The notes: generated from the sequence alone by a model not told the origin. Shown: positions 1 to 12,562, counted from the stretch's first letter. The stretch is 64,000 nucleotides of DNA from Amoebidium appalachense (GCA_963693365.1 CAVNZM010000002.1:7254001-7318000), one strand, 5' to 3'. Translations and numbers: made by a program.

Positions 1-758
1 GAACTGAATTTATTCTGATCTTCGAATAAATACCTGAAATTCCTCTAAGTCCAATCCATACATGATTTCCGACCAGTCGGAAATCAGATCCATCTCTAAT
101 AGAAACCAATCACTAAGAACCAATTGCTTTCAGAGAGATCCGGTACGCGGAGGCGTACACGATAGGACACAGACACTAGTTAGGATCAACTCGTGTCATC
201 ATCAAGGAAGTTCTAACCTATGACATACTGCAAAGACTCAGACATATCACACTTAACCTTGATGATTGGTTAAAGCCCGGCAACACATGAAAACTAAAGT
301 GAATTAATGAAGTCTAAACACACATGCTATTCTAAGTGTAGCCTAAGTGTGTTACCGTCCAATGAACACGTATTAAGTAACACAAATCTACCTAACATAT
401 ATTAGTAGAAAAAGAAATACGATTATACACATGAAGACAAGGAGAGAAAGAAAAGAAAATAAGGAAGGAGAAAGAGGAAGGAAAAGAGAGCACAGATCAA
501 CAAACAAGATAGTAATAGCATAACTATAACCAGAGATATTTATGTACACACGAACATGTACACGTCTCTCCCTGAGTGGGTGGATCCGTGTACACACATA
601 TAAATATTCTAATCGATATTACAATACACGATTAAAGCCGATACAACACGATTACAAGTATACAAGCATATCGGAGATCGATGCTACACTTTACATAATA
701 GGAGTGTGGCATTTACACTAAGCATATGAACTGAAACATAACACAAACTGAGAAGATC
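1..758. other. No gene seen; flank of gypsy element
   Basis: AT-rich unique sequence without a convincing open frame. It lies beyond the truncated integrase end of the gypsy element. I looked for an LTR matching the far side of the element and did not see one. Confidence 0.5.
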
Positions 759-1349
759 TTACCATATGTAAATACTACGTATTACAACAACCCTTTCAAA
801 CATACGAACATTAAAATCCCTAATAAACGACGGGCGGGAACGAGAGTGGGGACTCTCATTCCTTTCCTGACAATGCATGCATGACAACACATAATCCCTC
901 ACCTCCCTACTCATACCCGGCCAAAAATACGAACGATTAACACGAAGCAACGTCCTATTTACACCTAAATGACCAGCCATGGGATGCTCATGCACCATAT
1001 GCAAAACCTCAGGCACAAGTGCCGTCGGGACCCAAACTCGGTGTCCGTCTGGCCCAGAACAATGATAAACTAAATCCTGCTCTACCTGACACATTTTTGC
1101 TAACTTAGCTACCTTAATCATCTGCCTTTTATTTGTAAATTTAATCGAATCACCCGGCCCCTTTAAATAATTCTTAACCAGACCAATCAACACATCTTCC
1201 TCCTGAGCTAAGATCAAAGCCGTAGGTGCTAAGGCAGGGGCCGAGCCATGAGACTCGGTCCCGACCTCAGACACCGACAAATACCTCCCCCCTCTCCTAC
1301 ACTTATAAGCAAGCAACCCCGGAACCCAAGAAGACACATCCACAGACAC
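759..1349 (-). pseudogene. Gypsy pol fragment: integrase HHCC domain, truncated
   Basis: The frame has no ATG at its upstream end and is a continuation of pol. It shows the integrase zinc-binding domain: HEHPMAGHLGVNRTL supplies the two His and CMHCQ supplies the two Cys, with the usual YFWPGM segment between them. Similarity stops after SRSRPSF. The DDE catalytic core that should follow is absent, and the frame ends 20 or so unrelated codons later. The element was truncated here or joined to other DNA at about position 830. Confidence 0.85.
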
Positions 1350-1354
1350 AGCAT

Positions 1355-1940
1355 CTATTCCTTTCTGCTCACTCGCCCCCCCCTTCCCCCCCCTCCCCCC
1401 CCGTCTCTCACTATCCCCCCCTCCCCCTCCTTCTCTTCTTCAAACAAAATATAAGCAGCACGAGAGAGAGCATCACAGTCGACCATTGTTTCACCCTTGG
1501 CATAAAACAATTTATAGGAGAACTCACCGAGAGCCGCGGCCCACTTCTGCATCCTCTCGTTGACCAGACGAGTGGTGCCGGCCATGGCTAGGCAGGGCTT
1601 GTGGTCGGTGTAGACCTCAAACGTCCTGCCTGCGAGTATATACCTCCATGCCTGTGAGACTGCCCAAAAGATAGCATGGGACTCTCTCTCCGGATTGCTA
1701 TATCTACGTTCACTTTTACTAAATGAACGACTAGCATAAGCAATCACTCTATCCTGCCCCTCCTGCACTTGATATAACACGGCCCCCTCAGCAACCTTAC
1801 TTGCATCGCACCGAACTTTAAACATCCCCCCCCCGGCCGAAAAATCAGGATGAACAAGCATACTCGAAGACTGCAAAGCTAACTTAAGCTTTTCGAAAGC
1901 AGAAACAGCATCAACATTCCAATCTATTCTATTCTTCTTC
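1355..1940 (-). pseudogene. Gypsy pol fragment: RNase H
   Basis: This frame continues the RT after the homopolymer shift, with the connection WNVDAVSAFEKLKLAL. RNase H motifs follow: VRCDASKVAEGAVL with the first catalytic Asp, the YSNPERESHAIFWAV helix with its Glu, and YTDHKPCLAM with another Asp. ANALSR-type wording appears as DCDALSRA near the end. It then runs into Gly/Glu-rich codons made by a C-rich tract at 1378-1440, where the frame is lost a second time. RNase H would remove the RNA strand during cDNA synthesis. Confidence 0.85.
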
Positions 1941-2943
1941 TCCCCCCCGTCTGACTAGTTAACGGCAAAGCAAGCATACTATAGTCCTTAATATAACGAC
2001 GAAGATAATTAGTTAAACCTAAAAATTGCCTTAGTTGAGTTACAGTCTGAGGACGGGGCCACTCAACTATGGCCCGGATTTTCTCCGGATCGGGGGCAAG
2101 ACCATTACTAGACACAATATGACCTAAAAACTTAACCTCCGGCACACCAATCACAGTCTTGCTACCGCTAATACGAAGACCAGACTCACCCAAAGCTAAA
2201 AATACTTTTTCACAATTATTAACTAACTCCTCAAATGACCTACCTTTAATTAAAACATCATCCAAATAAGGGTGGCATACATCCAAATGAGGGTGGAGAA
2301 TTTTATACATTACCCGGCACAACATAGCTGGAGAGGAGAGCAAACCCATCGGCACCACCTTGTACTGGAACAGCTGGTCACCCAGTGCAAAGGCAGTCTT
2401 CTCCTTGCTGCTCTCCTCCAACCTTATCTGCCAAAAAGCTGCTTTTAAATCAAGTTTAGCAAAGTGAGTATAGCCGTGCAGCTGTGAAAGCTGCTCGTCT
2501 ATGTTAGGGAGAGGCCATTGGTCTGCCTTAGTGATCCGATTCAGAGCCCTGTAATCGTTCACTAGACGCCAAGACCCGTCGGGCTTCTTAACCAATAGCA
2601 CCGGACTTCTCCACGGACTCGAACTATGCTCCACATGACCCTTTTTTAACATATCACTCACTATTATTAGCGCATCCGACAATTTATACTGCTCCATTCT
2701 ATAGCTAGGCATCACTACCGGCCTATTATCACCTGTGTCGATCTGCATTTCAAACCCTTTAACGAAGCCTACTTCGTTATCATCGGCCAGAAATGCAAAC
2801 CGAGTCCTATCAAATAACTTAGCTAATAACTGTTTCTGCTCCACCGTCCAATCCCCCTCCTTCATACCAAACGGCAATACTAACTCCGGGTTACCCCCAT
2901 CACAAGTGGATGCATCCTTATTCACCGGAGTGCCACTTAACAT
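1924..2943 (-). pseudogene. Gypsy pol fragment: reverse transcriptase
   Basis: A 339-codon frame covers the RT palm and fingers. Visible motifs are SPWRSPVLLVKKPDGSWR, DYRALN, FAKLDLKAAFWQIRL with the first catalytic Asp, the PMGLLSSPA turn, and YLDD holding the catalytic Asp pair. The thumb side FLGHIVSSNGLAPDPEK and LRQFLGLTNYLRRYIKDYS is typical of Ty3/gypsy. The frame ends just after LTSQTGG at a run of seven C on the plus strand (1943-1950), where the conserved sequence passes into another frame. The RT itself looks complete. Confidence 0.88.
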
Positions 2944-4142
2944 TTCACCTCCTGTATTACATCGGTGCTGCTCGGGGTGAGGTTGAGGTACCTCCGGATA
3001 TAGGCGGTCACCCTTAGCACCCCCCCTCCCCCCGGCACACCAATGCCCCCGGGCAATTCCTGATGAGTTAGTGCATGTATGTGGGGGGCCAGGTCTGTGG
3101 CCACCCTGCCCCCCACGGTGTTGGTTAACCCGTCAGATCCACGGGTTAGACCAACACCCTCCCCCCTTGCCTGCACATTCTCACACCCGGGGTGACCCTC
3201 CTTCCTCTTGGGGGTCGGGGGAGTGGGACCGGTGCTGTCCCGGTCCCCCCCCCCATCGTGTCGGGTGACATTTTGGTGGCTACCGTTAAATAAAGTTGTT
3301 CCCCCTCCTCCTGAGTCACCCTTCGAGCCGGCATCCTCCTTTTGGGTAATAAGAGAGACCTCTATACTACCAATCTCATTAGTGAAACTACCGACGGAAA
3401 CACCTGACCTAATCACTATAGGCTCGATGCCCGGATTCACTAATTCTATTTCTATTGTCTTATCCGGCCATACCCTACTAAGGGTCCATTGGGCCACCTC
3501 CTGAAATGGGGTTTTCGGAGTAAAAACCCCTAAATCCCCTATCCTAACATGATTGCCGGCCCGGACACGTACCGTTTGGCACTGATAAGGCTCGATTACT
3601 ACTTCAGCTACCGTTCTAGCACCAGACTGATAACCGTCGAGCCCCTCATGGGTTTTAATTTTAACGCCGGACTGCAATTCTAAAACATTCGTACGTTCAA
3701 ACAAAGCATTCACATGTCTACGGAAAAATGGGGCTCCCAACAAAACACTTTGAGCTAAATCCTTAACCACATAACAAGCAACATGCATAGCCTGGCCACC
3801 TATCTCACACGGCAACACACAAACACCTTCCACAGACATACTACTATTATTAGCACTACCTAAGGCTGTGCTAGAAGCATCTAAAATAGGAATTTCCCCC
3901 CCGGCCTGATTAAAACGACGAATAAACGAAGCATGCACACAATTAACCTGAGCCCCTCCATCGAGCAAAGCAACAGCCTTCAACTTACCATCAGCTAACC
4001 ATACGTCTATATAATGCCGGCTAAAACCAACTAAATCCTCCTCCAATTCAAGCAACACATCATCACTCACACCCAATCCCTGCCCACGAAGACTCACACC
4101 CTCGATACCTACGTGCAACATACCTACCTGTGGTGCCTGCAC
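2937..4142 (-). pseudogene. Gypsy pol fragment: retropepsin-like protease
   Basis: This 401-codon open frame holds an aspartic protease fold of the retroviral type. The segment VALLDGGAQVNCV carries the active-site Asp but reads DGGA, where most family members read DTGA or DSGA. The hydrophobic stretch SVLLGAPFFRRH further on resembles the flap and dimer region. Downstream is a Gly/Pro-rich linker that runs into the reverse transcriptase frame, overlapping it by 7 bases in another frame. In a live element the protease would cut the Gag-Pol polyprotein. The DGGA variant could be lineage-specific or a sign of decay. Confidence 0.75.
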
Positions 4143-4746
4143 GGGTGGGGTGGGGTGTGTATGTGATGTGGGTGGTGGTGGAGTGTGTGTTTGTGGTGTG
4201 TGGGTGGGTGGTGTGTGTGTGTTTGGTGTATGTGTGGGTGTGTGTATGGGTGTAGGTGTGTCTGCAACCGTCGTATGTTGTTGTGGTGGTGTGTTTCTAC
4301 GTGTCTGTGCCTTCCCCCCCTTCCCCCTTTACTCGTGTGTGTCCCCCCCCCTCCCGGAAACAATGGCACAGAAACCCCCCTCCGGTGTGGTTAGAACAAA
4401 CACCGGGTTGGGACAAGAAACACTGAGACCATCCACTTGTGGCTGGGGAACCTCCCCCAACCACAAAACATTCACACCATTCATACCTTTGGTAGAGTCA
4501 CCCCACAAACCTTCATGCCATACCACCTCGACGCTGTCTTGAGGACCCACGACGATGCCCCTCGTCGAACTGCTGCTGCTGTCCGCTACGTCCACCACGC
4601 CCACGACCGCTGGTGTTTGAGTGTAAACTAAAAGCTGTTGTGTTTCTGGCGTCTATAGCTAGTGTGTGAACCTGTGGTATCTGTGTGTGCAGGGAGCTAT
4701 CCTCCGCTGCCAACGCGTAGAACATATCTACGTGAAACTTAGCCAT
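4143..4746 (-). pseudogene. Possible Gag remnant of the gypsy element
   Basis: A minus-strand frame opens with an ATG at 4746 and reads a short helical-looking start followed by a Gly/Arg-rich stretch and a Gln run. It then ends. A second frame from about 4604 continues for 91 codons. GT-rich and C-rich simple sequence at 4150-4350 separates both from the protease frame. The position upstream of the protease suits Gag, but I see no CCHC zinc knuckle. The region is too short for a normal Gag, so deletion is likely. Confidence 0.35.
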
Positions 4747-5598
4747 GGTGTTGTGTGTGCCCTAGTTGAGAGGTTGTGTTTATGTTTGTGTTTTTGAGGT
4801 GTAGCAACAGCCCAGAAGGAACTGTCACCGCGTTACCCTAGCGCGAAAAACCGCACTAAAAGAAAGGTGTAGCTTGTCGTATCCTAATGTATGTGTACTA
4901 GAGACGCGGCACTCTACTAAGTGTACACACACGAAAAGGAACGAACGTGTACAGAAAAACGGTAAAGTTTATTAAGACCAGGCTCCGACGGGCAAACTTA
5001 GATCCGTACGGATTGAGTCTAAGTTACGACTGAGGCCATCAAGGCCGTGCCCTACAAGATCATCATCACCTGGCCCCCTACGATGCCACATTCCATTAAC
5101 ATTCCGATCTACTTTTATCGTGCGCCTGCACGAGCTAAGTCGATCTACTCAACTAATATATTTATCCAAGTCTCACCCCTCACCCTCCCCCTAGTGGCAC
5201 CGCAGAGTCTAAATCTACATTTCATACTATCCTCCCCCCCCTCCCTCCCCCCCTTTCCTCTACATCTAAATATATAAATACGTTTGGCAACATATACTAT
5301 CAAACCTTGCCAATCCTTACAAAAGGGCTTCTGCCCGAACAATGACATTCCTAAGTCCTCCTACGATCTATCCTACACACTAATTAGAATTCTAATGGAC
5401 GGCTGTCCCGGCTGACGTGGTCCAATGCCCTGCGCCGGCAGAGGCAAGATGCACGCAGCTGTACAGCTATCTTGAGGCCCCGGACTTGATCTTGATGATC
5501 TGTGGACCCGGGCCACCCCCTCCCCCCCCCCCCCCCCCCCCCCCCCCGATCTCGATCGTAGACTTAGGCTAATCTGCTGAGACGGATTAGTATATGTC
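4747..5598. other. Spacer between gypsy and LINE with C27 tract
   Basis: No gene is recognised. A pure C run lies near 5521-5547, about 50 bases from the LINE junction at 5599. Part of this segment could be a worn gypsy LTR, but I found no matching partner in 1-758. Confidence 0.4.
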
Positions 5599-6094
5599 AC
5601 CTTGCTAAAGGGATAGCACGCTCCGGGGGCTTAGATGGGTACCCGACACTCACTTGCAGTGTGTCTGTGTGGTGGAGTCGCGTGTTAAAATCACCTAAAA
5701 TAACAGTGGACATTGGTAACTGTGACAACTCGTGAGTCAATTCGACAACCGACATAGATGGTGGGTAATATACAAAAGTAAAAACATTAGAATGAAACTC
5801 TATAGAAACCGAGAATTCCGTTTTTGCTACCGGTTTGCACTTCACTCTCACGTGTGGTGCGGCAAGTACAATAATGCCTCGGTTTTTCGCGTAACCGGGG
5901 TGTGTGGATGTGTCGACCAATGTAGAGTTGAATTTGTGGTGGTTTTTAAACTGTGTTTCGCAAATCACTGTAAACGTGTGGTTGTTTGTCTGTTGTTGTA
6001 TGTAGCTGATTTTATCGTCGAGTGTCCCGGGGGGGAGGCCCTTTTGGGGGCCCAGTGTCCGAGCATTCCAGAAGAAGAAGGATAAATTAGGCAT
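5597..6094 (-). pseudogene. LINE ORF2 5' fragment: endonuclease domain
   Basis: The start at ATG 6094 overlaps the ORF1 stop. The 165 codons match the N-terminal half of an endonuclease/exonuclease/phosphatase domain: FFWNARTL with the metal-binding Asn, VICETQF with the catalytic Glu, and VILGDFNTRL with the Asp-x-Asn pair. The frame ends in a stop created by the junction after PLAR. In copy 2 the protein continues. The C-terminal SDH motif and the whole RT are missing here, so this fragment is dead. Confidence 0.85.
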
Positions 6095-7330
6095 CGGTTT
6101 GGTCCGACACCTGTGGGGTTGGTTCCCACTTGTCGCTTACGGGGTCGTATGCACGACCTTCCGCCAGCGCGAACAGTTCGCAGAAGAGCTCGATTTCCAT
6201 CTCGCATCGGCGTTTGCGCTCGAGCAGTTTCTCACCAGAAAACATTGGTTCCTTCGTGTCCGTGTCTATCACGCTCGTAGCATCGTTTTCCAACTTTGCG
6301 AGGAACTCTTTTGCCTTGCTGATGCGTACACGACAACGTGTGGCGCACGCATTCTTAGCAGACACTTTACGTTCTTTGTCTGCTTTCTGAATGTTTTCCG
6401 GCGCGCATGGGTCGTAGCTTGGGAGGTGGGTGAAGAAGCTTCCACACCCCTTTGTCGCGTCACGGATGAACGCACGGTTATAGTCGCCCCGTACTGCTAC
6501 TTCCAGCACATCGTATCCAATGAAGGACAGACAAAGGATGCGAGAGCACCGGAAGCCGAGAGCCTTGAAGATGGACCACATGGCCCTGTGTGGGCGTCTG
6601 CCGTGCTTGACTTTGAAATACACCCTCTCGTATTTGGGTGGGATGTTGATGTTACCGTTTGCTTGGGTGTTCCCCTTAGCCGGCGGTTTGGGAGGGGAGT
6701 TGCGGCGGTACTCGTTGCCTGCAAGAATGCTGGCATATGTTTCCTTGGCAATTTGGCGGAGCTCGGGTGTTTTACGAGAGTTCGCATATTCTAGGAACTC
6801 TGCCGGGAGCTGTGCTTCCGGTCCTGTGTTGTTTTGTGTTGGGGTGGAAATGTCTCCGTCGCGAGATGTTTGCTCATGAGTTTTGGGGTTTTGCGATCCA
6901 CTAATGTTTAGCTGGGCTGTGAGTGAATCAATGGTGAGCTTGAGTTGGGTATTTTCTGTTTGGAGTTTTTCTATCATGTTCTTGAGTGGTAACAGCTCAT
7001 TTAGCTGTTTCTTAACGAGGGCAAGTTCTGCCAGTACTGTATCAACCGAAAGTTTCGGCATGGTTGTTATTGTGTTTCTACGGAGTGGTGTGGTGTTATT
7101 CTGAATGGGTAGTGTATTGTAAATAGGTGTTGCGCTTAGTCTAAGGCGATGTTTTTCTGGTTGTGCATCTGTGGTAGGTGTATCTGCTGGACGTTTTAAT
7201 GGTCGCACATGTGTGATGGGTGTAGATGGAACTTTGAAAGAGGTTCTGAAACGATTATAGGCATGTGCCATGACATGGATGGGGGTGTTCCCCGGCCCTT
7301 AGGGCCACGGATGGCCTGGTTTAGGGGTGG
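5599..7330 (-). mobile_element. LINE copy 1, truncated at its 3' side
   Basis: A non-LTR retrotransposon copy on the minus strand carries a complete ORF1 and the first 165 codons of ORF2. Positions 5599-6723 match 47488-48612 of LINE copy 2 in inverted orientation over 1125 bases with the same length and almost no differences, so both copies are young. The copy stops inside the endonuclease domain, where copy 2 continues into RT. LINEs usually lose their 5' end, so a missing 3' end points to later rearrangement. The 5' limit near 7330 is an estimate. Confidence 0.85.
6087..7271 (-). CDS. LINE ORF1 protein (nucleic-acid-binding)
   Basis: This is a 394-residue protein starting at ATG 7271. The first 70 residues are Thr/Pro-rich and low in order. 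Residues about 72-125 form a Leu-rich heptad coiled coil, probably for multimer formation. After a polar linker, residues about 215-275 (KYERVYFKVKHGR to VAVRGDYNRAFIRD) look like the RRM-type fold of LINE ORF1 proteins. A basic, Cys-containing C-terminus follows. The family role is to coat the element RNA. The stop codon overlaps the ORF2 start in the shared bases ATGCCTAA. Copy 2 encodes the last 210 or so residues unchanged. Confidence 0.8.
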   Translation of the reverse strand: MAHAYNRFRTSFKVPSTPITHVRPLKRPADTPTTDAQPEKHRLRLSATPIYNTLPIQNNTTPLRRNTITTMPKLSVDTVLAELALVKKQLNELLPLKNMIEKLQTENTQLKLTIDSLTAQLNISGSQNPKTHEQTSRDGDISTPTQNNTGPEAQLPAEFLEYANSRKTPELRQIAKETYASILAGNEYRRNSPPKPPAKGNTQANGNINIPPKYERVYFKVKHGRRPHRAMWSIFKALGFRCSRILCLSFIGYDVLEVAVRGDYNRAFIRDATKGCGSFFTHLPSYDPCAPENIQKADKERKVSAKNACATRCRVRISKAKEFLAKLENDATSVIDTDTKEPMFSGEKLLERKRRCEMEIELFCELFALAEGRAYDPVSDKWEPTPQVSDQTDA

Positions 7331-7385
7331 ATGCGCGAAGGATACTATTTATTAGCAAATCAGAAAAAATGCCCCAAATCGGGCA

Positions 7386-7530
7386 TCACCGTGATATCAA
7401 CATTTATCACCGATTGTCGTCACATTGGGCCTTTTTGCGGTCTGGTGATAACACGGTGATATCACCACGGTCGAGTTTGACATGCATTGAGCCTGCGGTG
7501 ATATCACGCGATAACACGCCGCCCACCATT
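7386..7530. repeat. GATATC palindrome cluster 1
   Basis: Several near-copies of the dyad CGGTGATATCACCG lie close together, for example at about 7389, 7447, 7454 and 7496, some as the half-site GTGATAAC. They are not evenly spaced, so this is not a simple tandem repeat. No known element with this motif comes to mind. Confidence 0.6.
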
Positions 7531-7928
7531 GGCGTTCATCGCTTAAAAATCTGCAAGCTTATGTTTAAAAAGGTTTTAGGCGGTAACGATTCGGTACAAA
7601 TCAGTCAAATATCTTTTCTGTTGCTGACTATGATCTCATTCAATAATATAAATTTATGTTACAACAAGTGGCTCTTTGTCAGGGAAGCGATTCGCCGTAT
7701 AATAGGCCTATGCCAGTATAATCGCCACGTCAGCGCCGCAGCCCAGGAAAAAGCGTGGCACCTTATGAGCACGGATTTTTTTTTAGAGTTTCTTTTATAG
7801 CTAAGATTGGATACAGGAATAATAATTCAGGCCTAAATAATTGATAGCTCTCACTTGTCTGGCTATGCTCATGATGAATATATTATAGGTCTGCAGTGTT
7901 GTGCAGCTGACAGAGTGTTGTGCGAAAA

Positions 7929-8285
<357 letters not shown>

Positions 8286-8329
8286 GACACACGTGTCAAC
8301 ACGCCGTGGCACACACGCGGCGGTACCAG

Positions 8330-8455
8330 TAGTGGTGATATTACCGGCGATATCACCAAAAGTTGGTATGATATACTGTATTGTGCCGGGAGTTATTACG
8401 GTGGTATCACGCTTACCACGGTGAATTCAGGTGATACCACCGTGATACCACCCAG
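8330..8455. repeat. GATATC palindrome cluster 2
   Basis: More copies of the dyad appear here, including a GATATT variant, GGCGATATCACC and two GTGATACCACC forms. They run directly into the dispersed repeat that begins at 8453. Confidence 0.55.
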
Positions 8456-9463
8456 GCCCGACCATAACCCCGTTTTTACGGTAAAAAATACCCTAAACTT
8501 TTCGGGACCACTGATCAATAAATCCCAGTCAAGAGAAAAAAATACCATCAAATTTTCAGTTTACTAGGTAAGCCTCCGCAAGTTTCATGGTATTGGATTA
8601 TATTTCTCCTGCTGTACGTATGGATACCACCCTAGTAGATAAGTCTGTATGGTGCTCTGATGTTGATATTGCCTGGGAACTTGAAGTTGTGCAGTGGCGT
8701 TGTAATTTTTGTTTCCATCGCCGCTGGTGCCACTTTTGTGCTGAACTTTTTAATCGCAAGCATGTTGATAGGTGTGAGTTTTTATGTCGCGTTTTACCTC
8801 TTTCCCTACGGTTGTCTGCTACACTGGCTGGCAATGTGACCACTTTAGACTTTTTGTTGATTTCTGTTGGTCGTCACATTGAGTATTTATATGATTTTCA
8901 CACACTGTGTTCAGGTATCTCAGCATGCACTTGTTACTGGATAACTCGTGAAGCTACTTCTGCGCTGCGTGAGTGGAGGGGCGGCTACTTGGTCGTCGGG
9001 GAGCTTTAAGTGACTGCCAGTCCTTAGCCTCCAGTCGTATGGCAATGACCGGGTTTGCTTGCATGCATTCTGTGATTGTGTAGTATTCTGTGTGTCCTGC
9101 CAACTAGGCCACCATAATTATCAGAGAGCTAGATGCAGTTTCTCCGGGTTATCTAGGGGCCGGGCCCGTTGGGATTGTTTTTTAGCTCAGATTTGATCTG
9201 CATTGCTCTTTTAGAGGCTGACTTGCTTGCTGTGCCTCGGTAGGTTTTGAGGGGGGCCTGTTGGGAAGCAGCAGTAATGATGTCTTCTTGCGTAGTGTGG
9301 TCTGGTCAACATCGATGCATATGACTAGTTGGAGCAAACTAGTTTCACGCATACACATACACTTAAGGTTTTGCCCGCTGGTGTCCTTTGTCACTTGTTG
9401 CTTTATTTTTGTTTCGTAGCTTTGGCTTTTTCAGTTCTATTGGTGGTTATGTAGCCTGTGGCT
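8453..9463 (+). repeat. Dispersed mosaic repeat, copy 1
   Basis: Two blocks here match a second copy at 37.8-38.7 kb in the same orientation. Block A is 8453-8589, matching 37832-37931. Block B is 8953-9463, matching 38127-38656 with clear divergence and small gaps. The middle parts differ between the copies. Block B keeps a hairpin, ACTAGTT and AACTAGT around a six-base loop, in both copies. A 140-codon plus-strand frame at 8587-9009 spans the unmatched middle and looks accidental. The element type is unknown; it has no recognisable termini. Confidence 0.7.
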
Positions 9464-9484
9464 GCGCGTTGCCTTCATCATGAT

Positions 9485-9610
9485 CAACGGATCAATAAAA
9501 CCGAGTCAAAAGAAAAAAGTTTTTATTGTCTTCTCAGTATGCCGTGCATACTTGCATATCTTTCCGTCGAATAAATCCAGTCAAAAGAAAAAAATGCTAT
9601 AATAGGAACC
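9485..9610 (+). repeat. Short repeated motif near 9.5 kb
   Basis: A motif of the form ATCAATAAATCCAGTCAAAAG followed by an A-run occurs at about 9485 and 9568, and once more at about 8512 inside dispersed repeat copy 1. It may be a worn tail of the same family. Confidence 0.45.
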
Positions 9611-9717
9611 CCCCTTTATCCCCCTTTAACAGAATGATGATGAAAAATACCATACACCCCACACAAAAATACTCCGGGGCTTGAAAAAATACCAAGAAAA
9701 AAATCCGAATTTTCGGG

Positions 9718-9990
9718 CTTGATACCACCGTGAAACTACAGTGATACCACAGTGATATCACGTTATCACAATCATTCGCGGCAATATGACGCGCGATATC
9801 AACATGTATCGCAACGTGATATCAGTGATATCCCGTGTCATCACGGGCCGTATACAAAGGGGAAATTTGTGACGGCAAGATATCGCCGTGATTTCACCGT
9901 TTTTCACCGTGCCGCACCGGCCAAATCCTTGTGATAGCCAGTGTTATCACGGTGATATCACGAGGCGGTGATATCACCGATCGCTATTGC
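9718..9990. repeat. GATATC palindrome cluster 3
   Basis: This is the densest cluster. At least eight full or half copies of the GTGATATCAC dyad lie within 270 bases, with exact cores near 9754, 9817, 9950 and 9967. The rest of the sequence is unique. Confidence 0.6.
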
Positions 9991-11100
9991 CCGATATTTG
10001 GGGTATTTCTCGGGTAAATCTAGAATGTCACGGTTGTCGATACAAAACCGTCTACTCTTCTGCACAGCTACTGCACATATTAAATTACTTCCTTATATTT
10101 TCTCCAAGGACTGCTATAAAAGTCTACCAAAAACTAATAGACATATTCTCTATGAGAGGCTTATCGTTCACTGGGCCGGTCGGGGGGCGGGGACTGAGCT
10201 CTTGATTGGCTAAATCTACGCGCCAAAAATTTGAAAACACGGTTACTGCATTGGGGTTTACATTCAATACTAGTAAATACAGGTACCCCCCGCCCCGTTG
10301 GGGCGGGGCCTGCATGGGACATATGCACAGAATTTGAAGCGGAAGAGAAGAGAACATAGAGTGTATTTGGATGAAAAATTTATAGGCACAAGATATATCA
10401 TAACATGGCAACACTGGCGTGAGGTGCAAAAACTACAGACCTTCTGTTGCGACAGAGTAACGTTTTCCAGTTTCCATTCGCTGATGTGTGCAAAAACATC
10501 TGCAGGCTCCAGGGTTCGACATTTGGGTTTCAAGTCGGGTATTTTCCGAAGTCGAATGTGGCTGGGCCTCCGGTAATGTCCACGCAATAAAAAGTGTGTA
10601 AACCCCCCTTTTGTGACGTCATCCATTTTGGCCTCGCGAAAGGTGGGGTATTTCCAGGATATACGTACTTTGGATAGATCAGATAAACCTTTGTATACCT
10701 ATCCGCTAACATGTAAATATATCCTCTGGCGGGCAGCCCCTCGAGCTCAGAAGCCAAAACACACTTGATACAGGTGCTTTTGAAACTCAGGGATTTTGAT
10801 TTCACTGAGCACGCATGTCACACTAGCCTACCCGCACCATTATAACCTCAGACAGCCAGTCTAACTTTCGTTTAGGTGTTATAATCGCCTGTTCATCTCA
10901 GGATAGAGACATTGTGTTGCTGACTAACTTTAACGCCCGCTGAAAATCTTTGCTTAGTGTCACCACAGTCGCACCTATTCTTGCTAAGTTCTCTCCGTGT
11001 CTCTAGCTTCAACGGTAGTCGTTTCTTAGATAAGTCTTTCTCCTGAGGATTTCTCTTACGGTCACTTCCTCTCTTGGGGCGCCCGCGCACCCCCTTCTAG
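9991..11100. other. No gene seen
   Basis: Unique sequence without convincing coding signal on either strand. The segment around 10577 shares about 30 bases (a GTCCAC-CAATAAA-AGTGTGTAAA pattern) with 14615, which suggests a small dispersed repeat. Confidence 0.45.
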
Positions 11101-11106
11101 AGATCT

Positions 11107-11835
<729 letters not shown>

Positions 11836-11891
11836 CCGCCTACAGGCAACTGGGCTTTCTTTCCAGTTCCGACGTAATATCCCAGTCTCGT

Positions 11892-11892
<1 letters not shown>

Positions 11893-11922
<30 letters not shown>

Positions 11923-11930
11923 TCCCCCGG
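11893..11930. repeat. Poly-C tract
   Basis: A pure C run of about 29 bases followed by a C-rich end. Confidence 0.9.
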
Positions 11931-12560
11931 GCCGGGGGGTTAGAAACGGCTGCATTTTCCTCCACCACCTCCGCCACCTCCTTGGCAGCCGAAATATTAG
12001 CACCCGATTCCTGGCCCACAGACTTTTCAGTGGCGACCGTACCAGACTGCTTGGCCTTCTTTGCCTTGACCACCGCAAGCGTGTTTAAGAAAACGCCCAA
12101 CTTGAGTGTTTTAGGGCCAGGCTTCGCATGCTCCTTCCCATCTGAAAAGCGATGGTCAGGCTGCCGAGTGCTGGCAGCCACAGGGGCTACCCTAGGAAGC
12201 GCGTGTTTGCCCGACCTACAGCGAAAGGGCCCAAAAACAACACGGGTGAAAGCTTGACACGTGAGAACCGGCTCTGAGTCACCTGACAACTGACTTGAAG
12301 GCTGAAGGGAGGGAGTTTCGCGCCAAAAAAAAAAAAAACGAAAATAACCATCAGACTGGTGTAAGGCCATGACATTTGTAACTTAATGTCAACTTTTAAA
12401 GCCCCCAAAACCTTAAGATTATGTCAAAAGGTTCCCCAATTTCACCATTACGGTGGCCAAAATTCATTTTACTTGACTGCTGAGTGCTGGATAACCGAGC
12501 GAACTATCCCATGCATGAAAATAATAGCCTATCACCGAATTCCCACCCCAGCTGGCGCTT

Positions 12561-12562
<2 letters not shown>

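Larger units (their letters stand above)
759..4746 (-). mobile_element. Degenerate Ty3/gypsy LTR retrotransposon
   Basis: Reading on the minus strand, retropepsin, reverse transcriptase, RNase H and the integrase zinc-binding domain follow in the PR-RT-RH-IN order of Ty3/gypsy pol. The frame breaks at least twice, near C-tracts at about 1943-1950 and 1378-1440. The integrase catalytic core and most of Gag are missing, and no flanking LTR pair was found. The copy therefore cannot move on its own. It might be an old internal fragment. Homopolymer length errors in the assembly could account for the frameshifts but not for the missing domains. Confidence 0.85.

Noticed and set aside
1-5598. LTR pair flanking the gypsy element
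   Set aside because: I compared 1-758 with 4747-5598 by eye and found no convincing direct repeat; truncation inside integrase also argues against an intact 3' LTR.
6099-6794. 231-codon frame opposite LINE ORF1 (also at 47450-48178)
   Set aside because: It is the antisense shadow of ORF1. Its presence in both copies follows from their near identity.
8587-9009. 140-codon plus-strand frame in dispersed repeat copy 1
   Set aside because: It crosses the boundary between unmatched and matched repeat blocks, and copy 2 does not keep it open. Composition is not protein-like.
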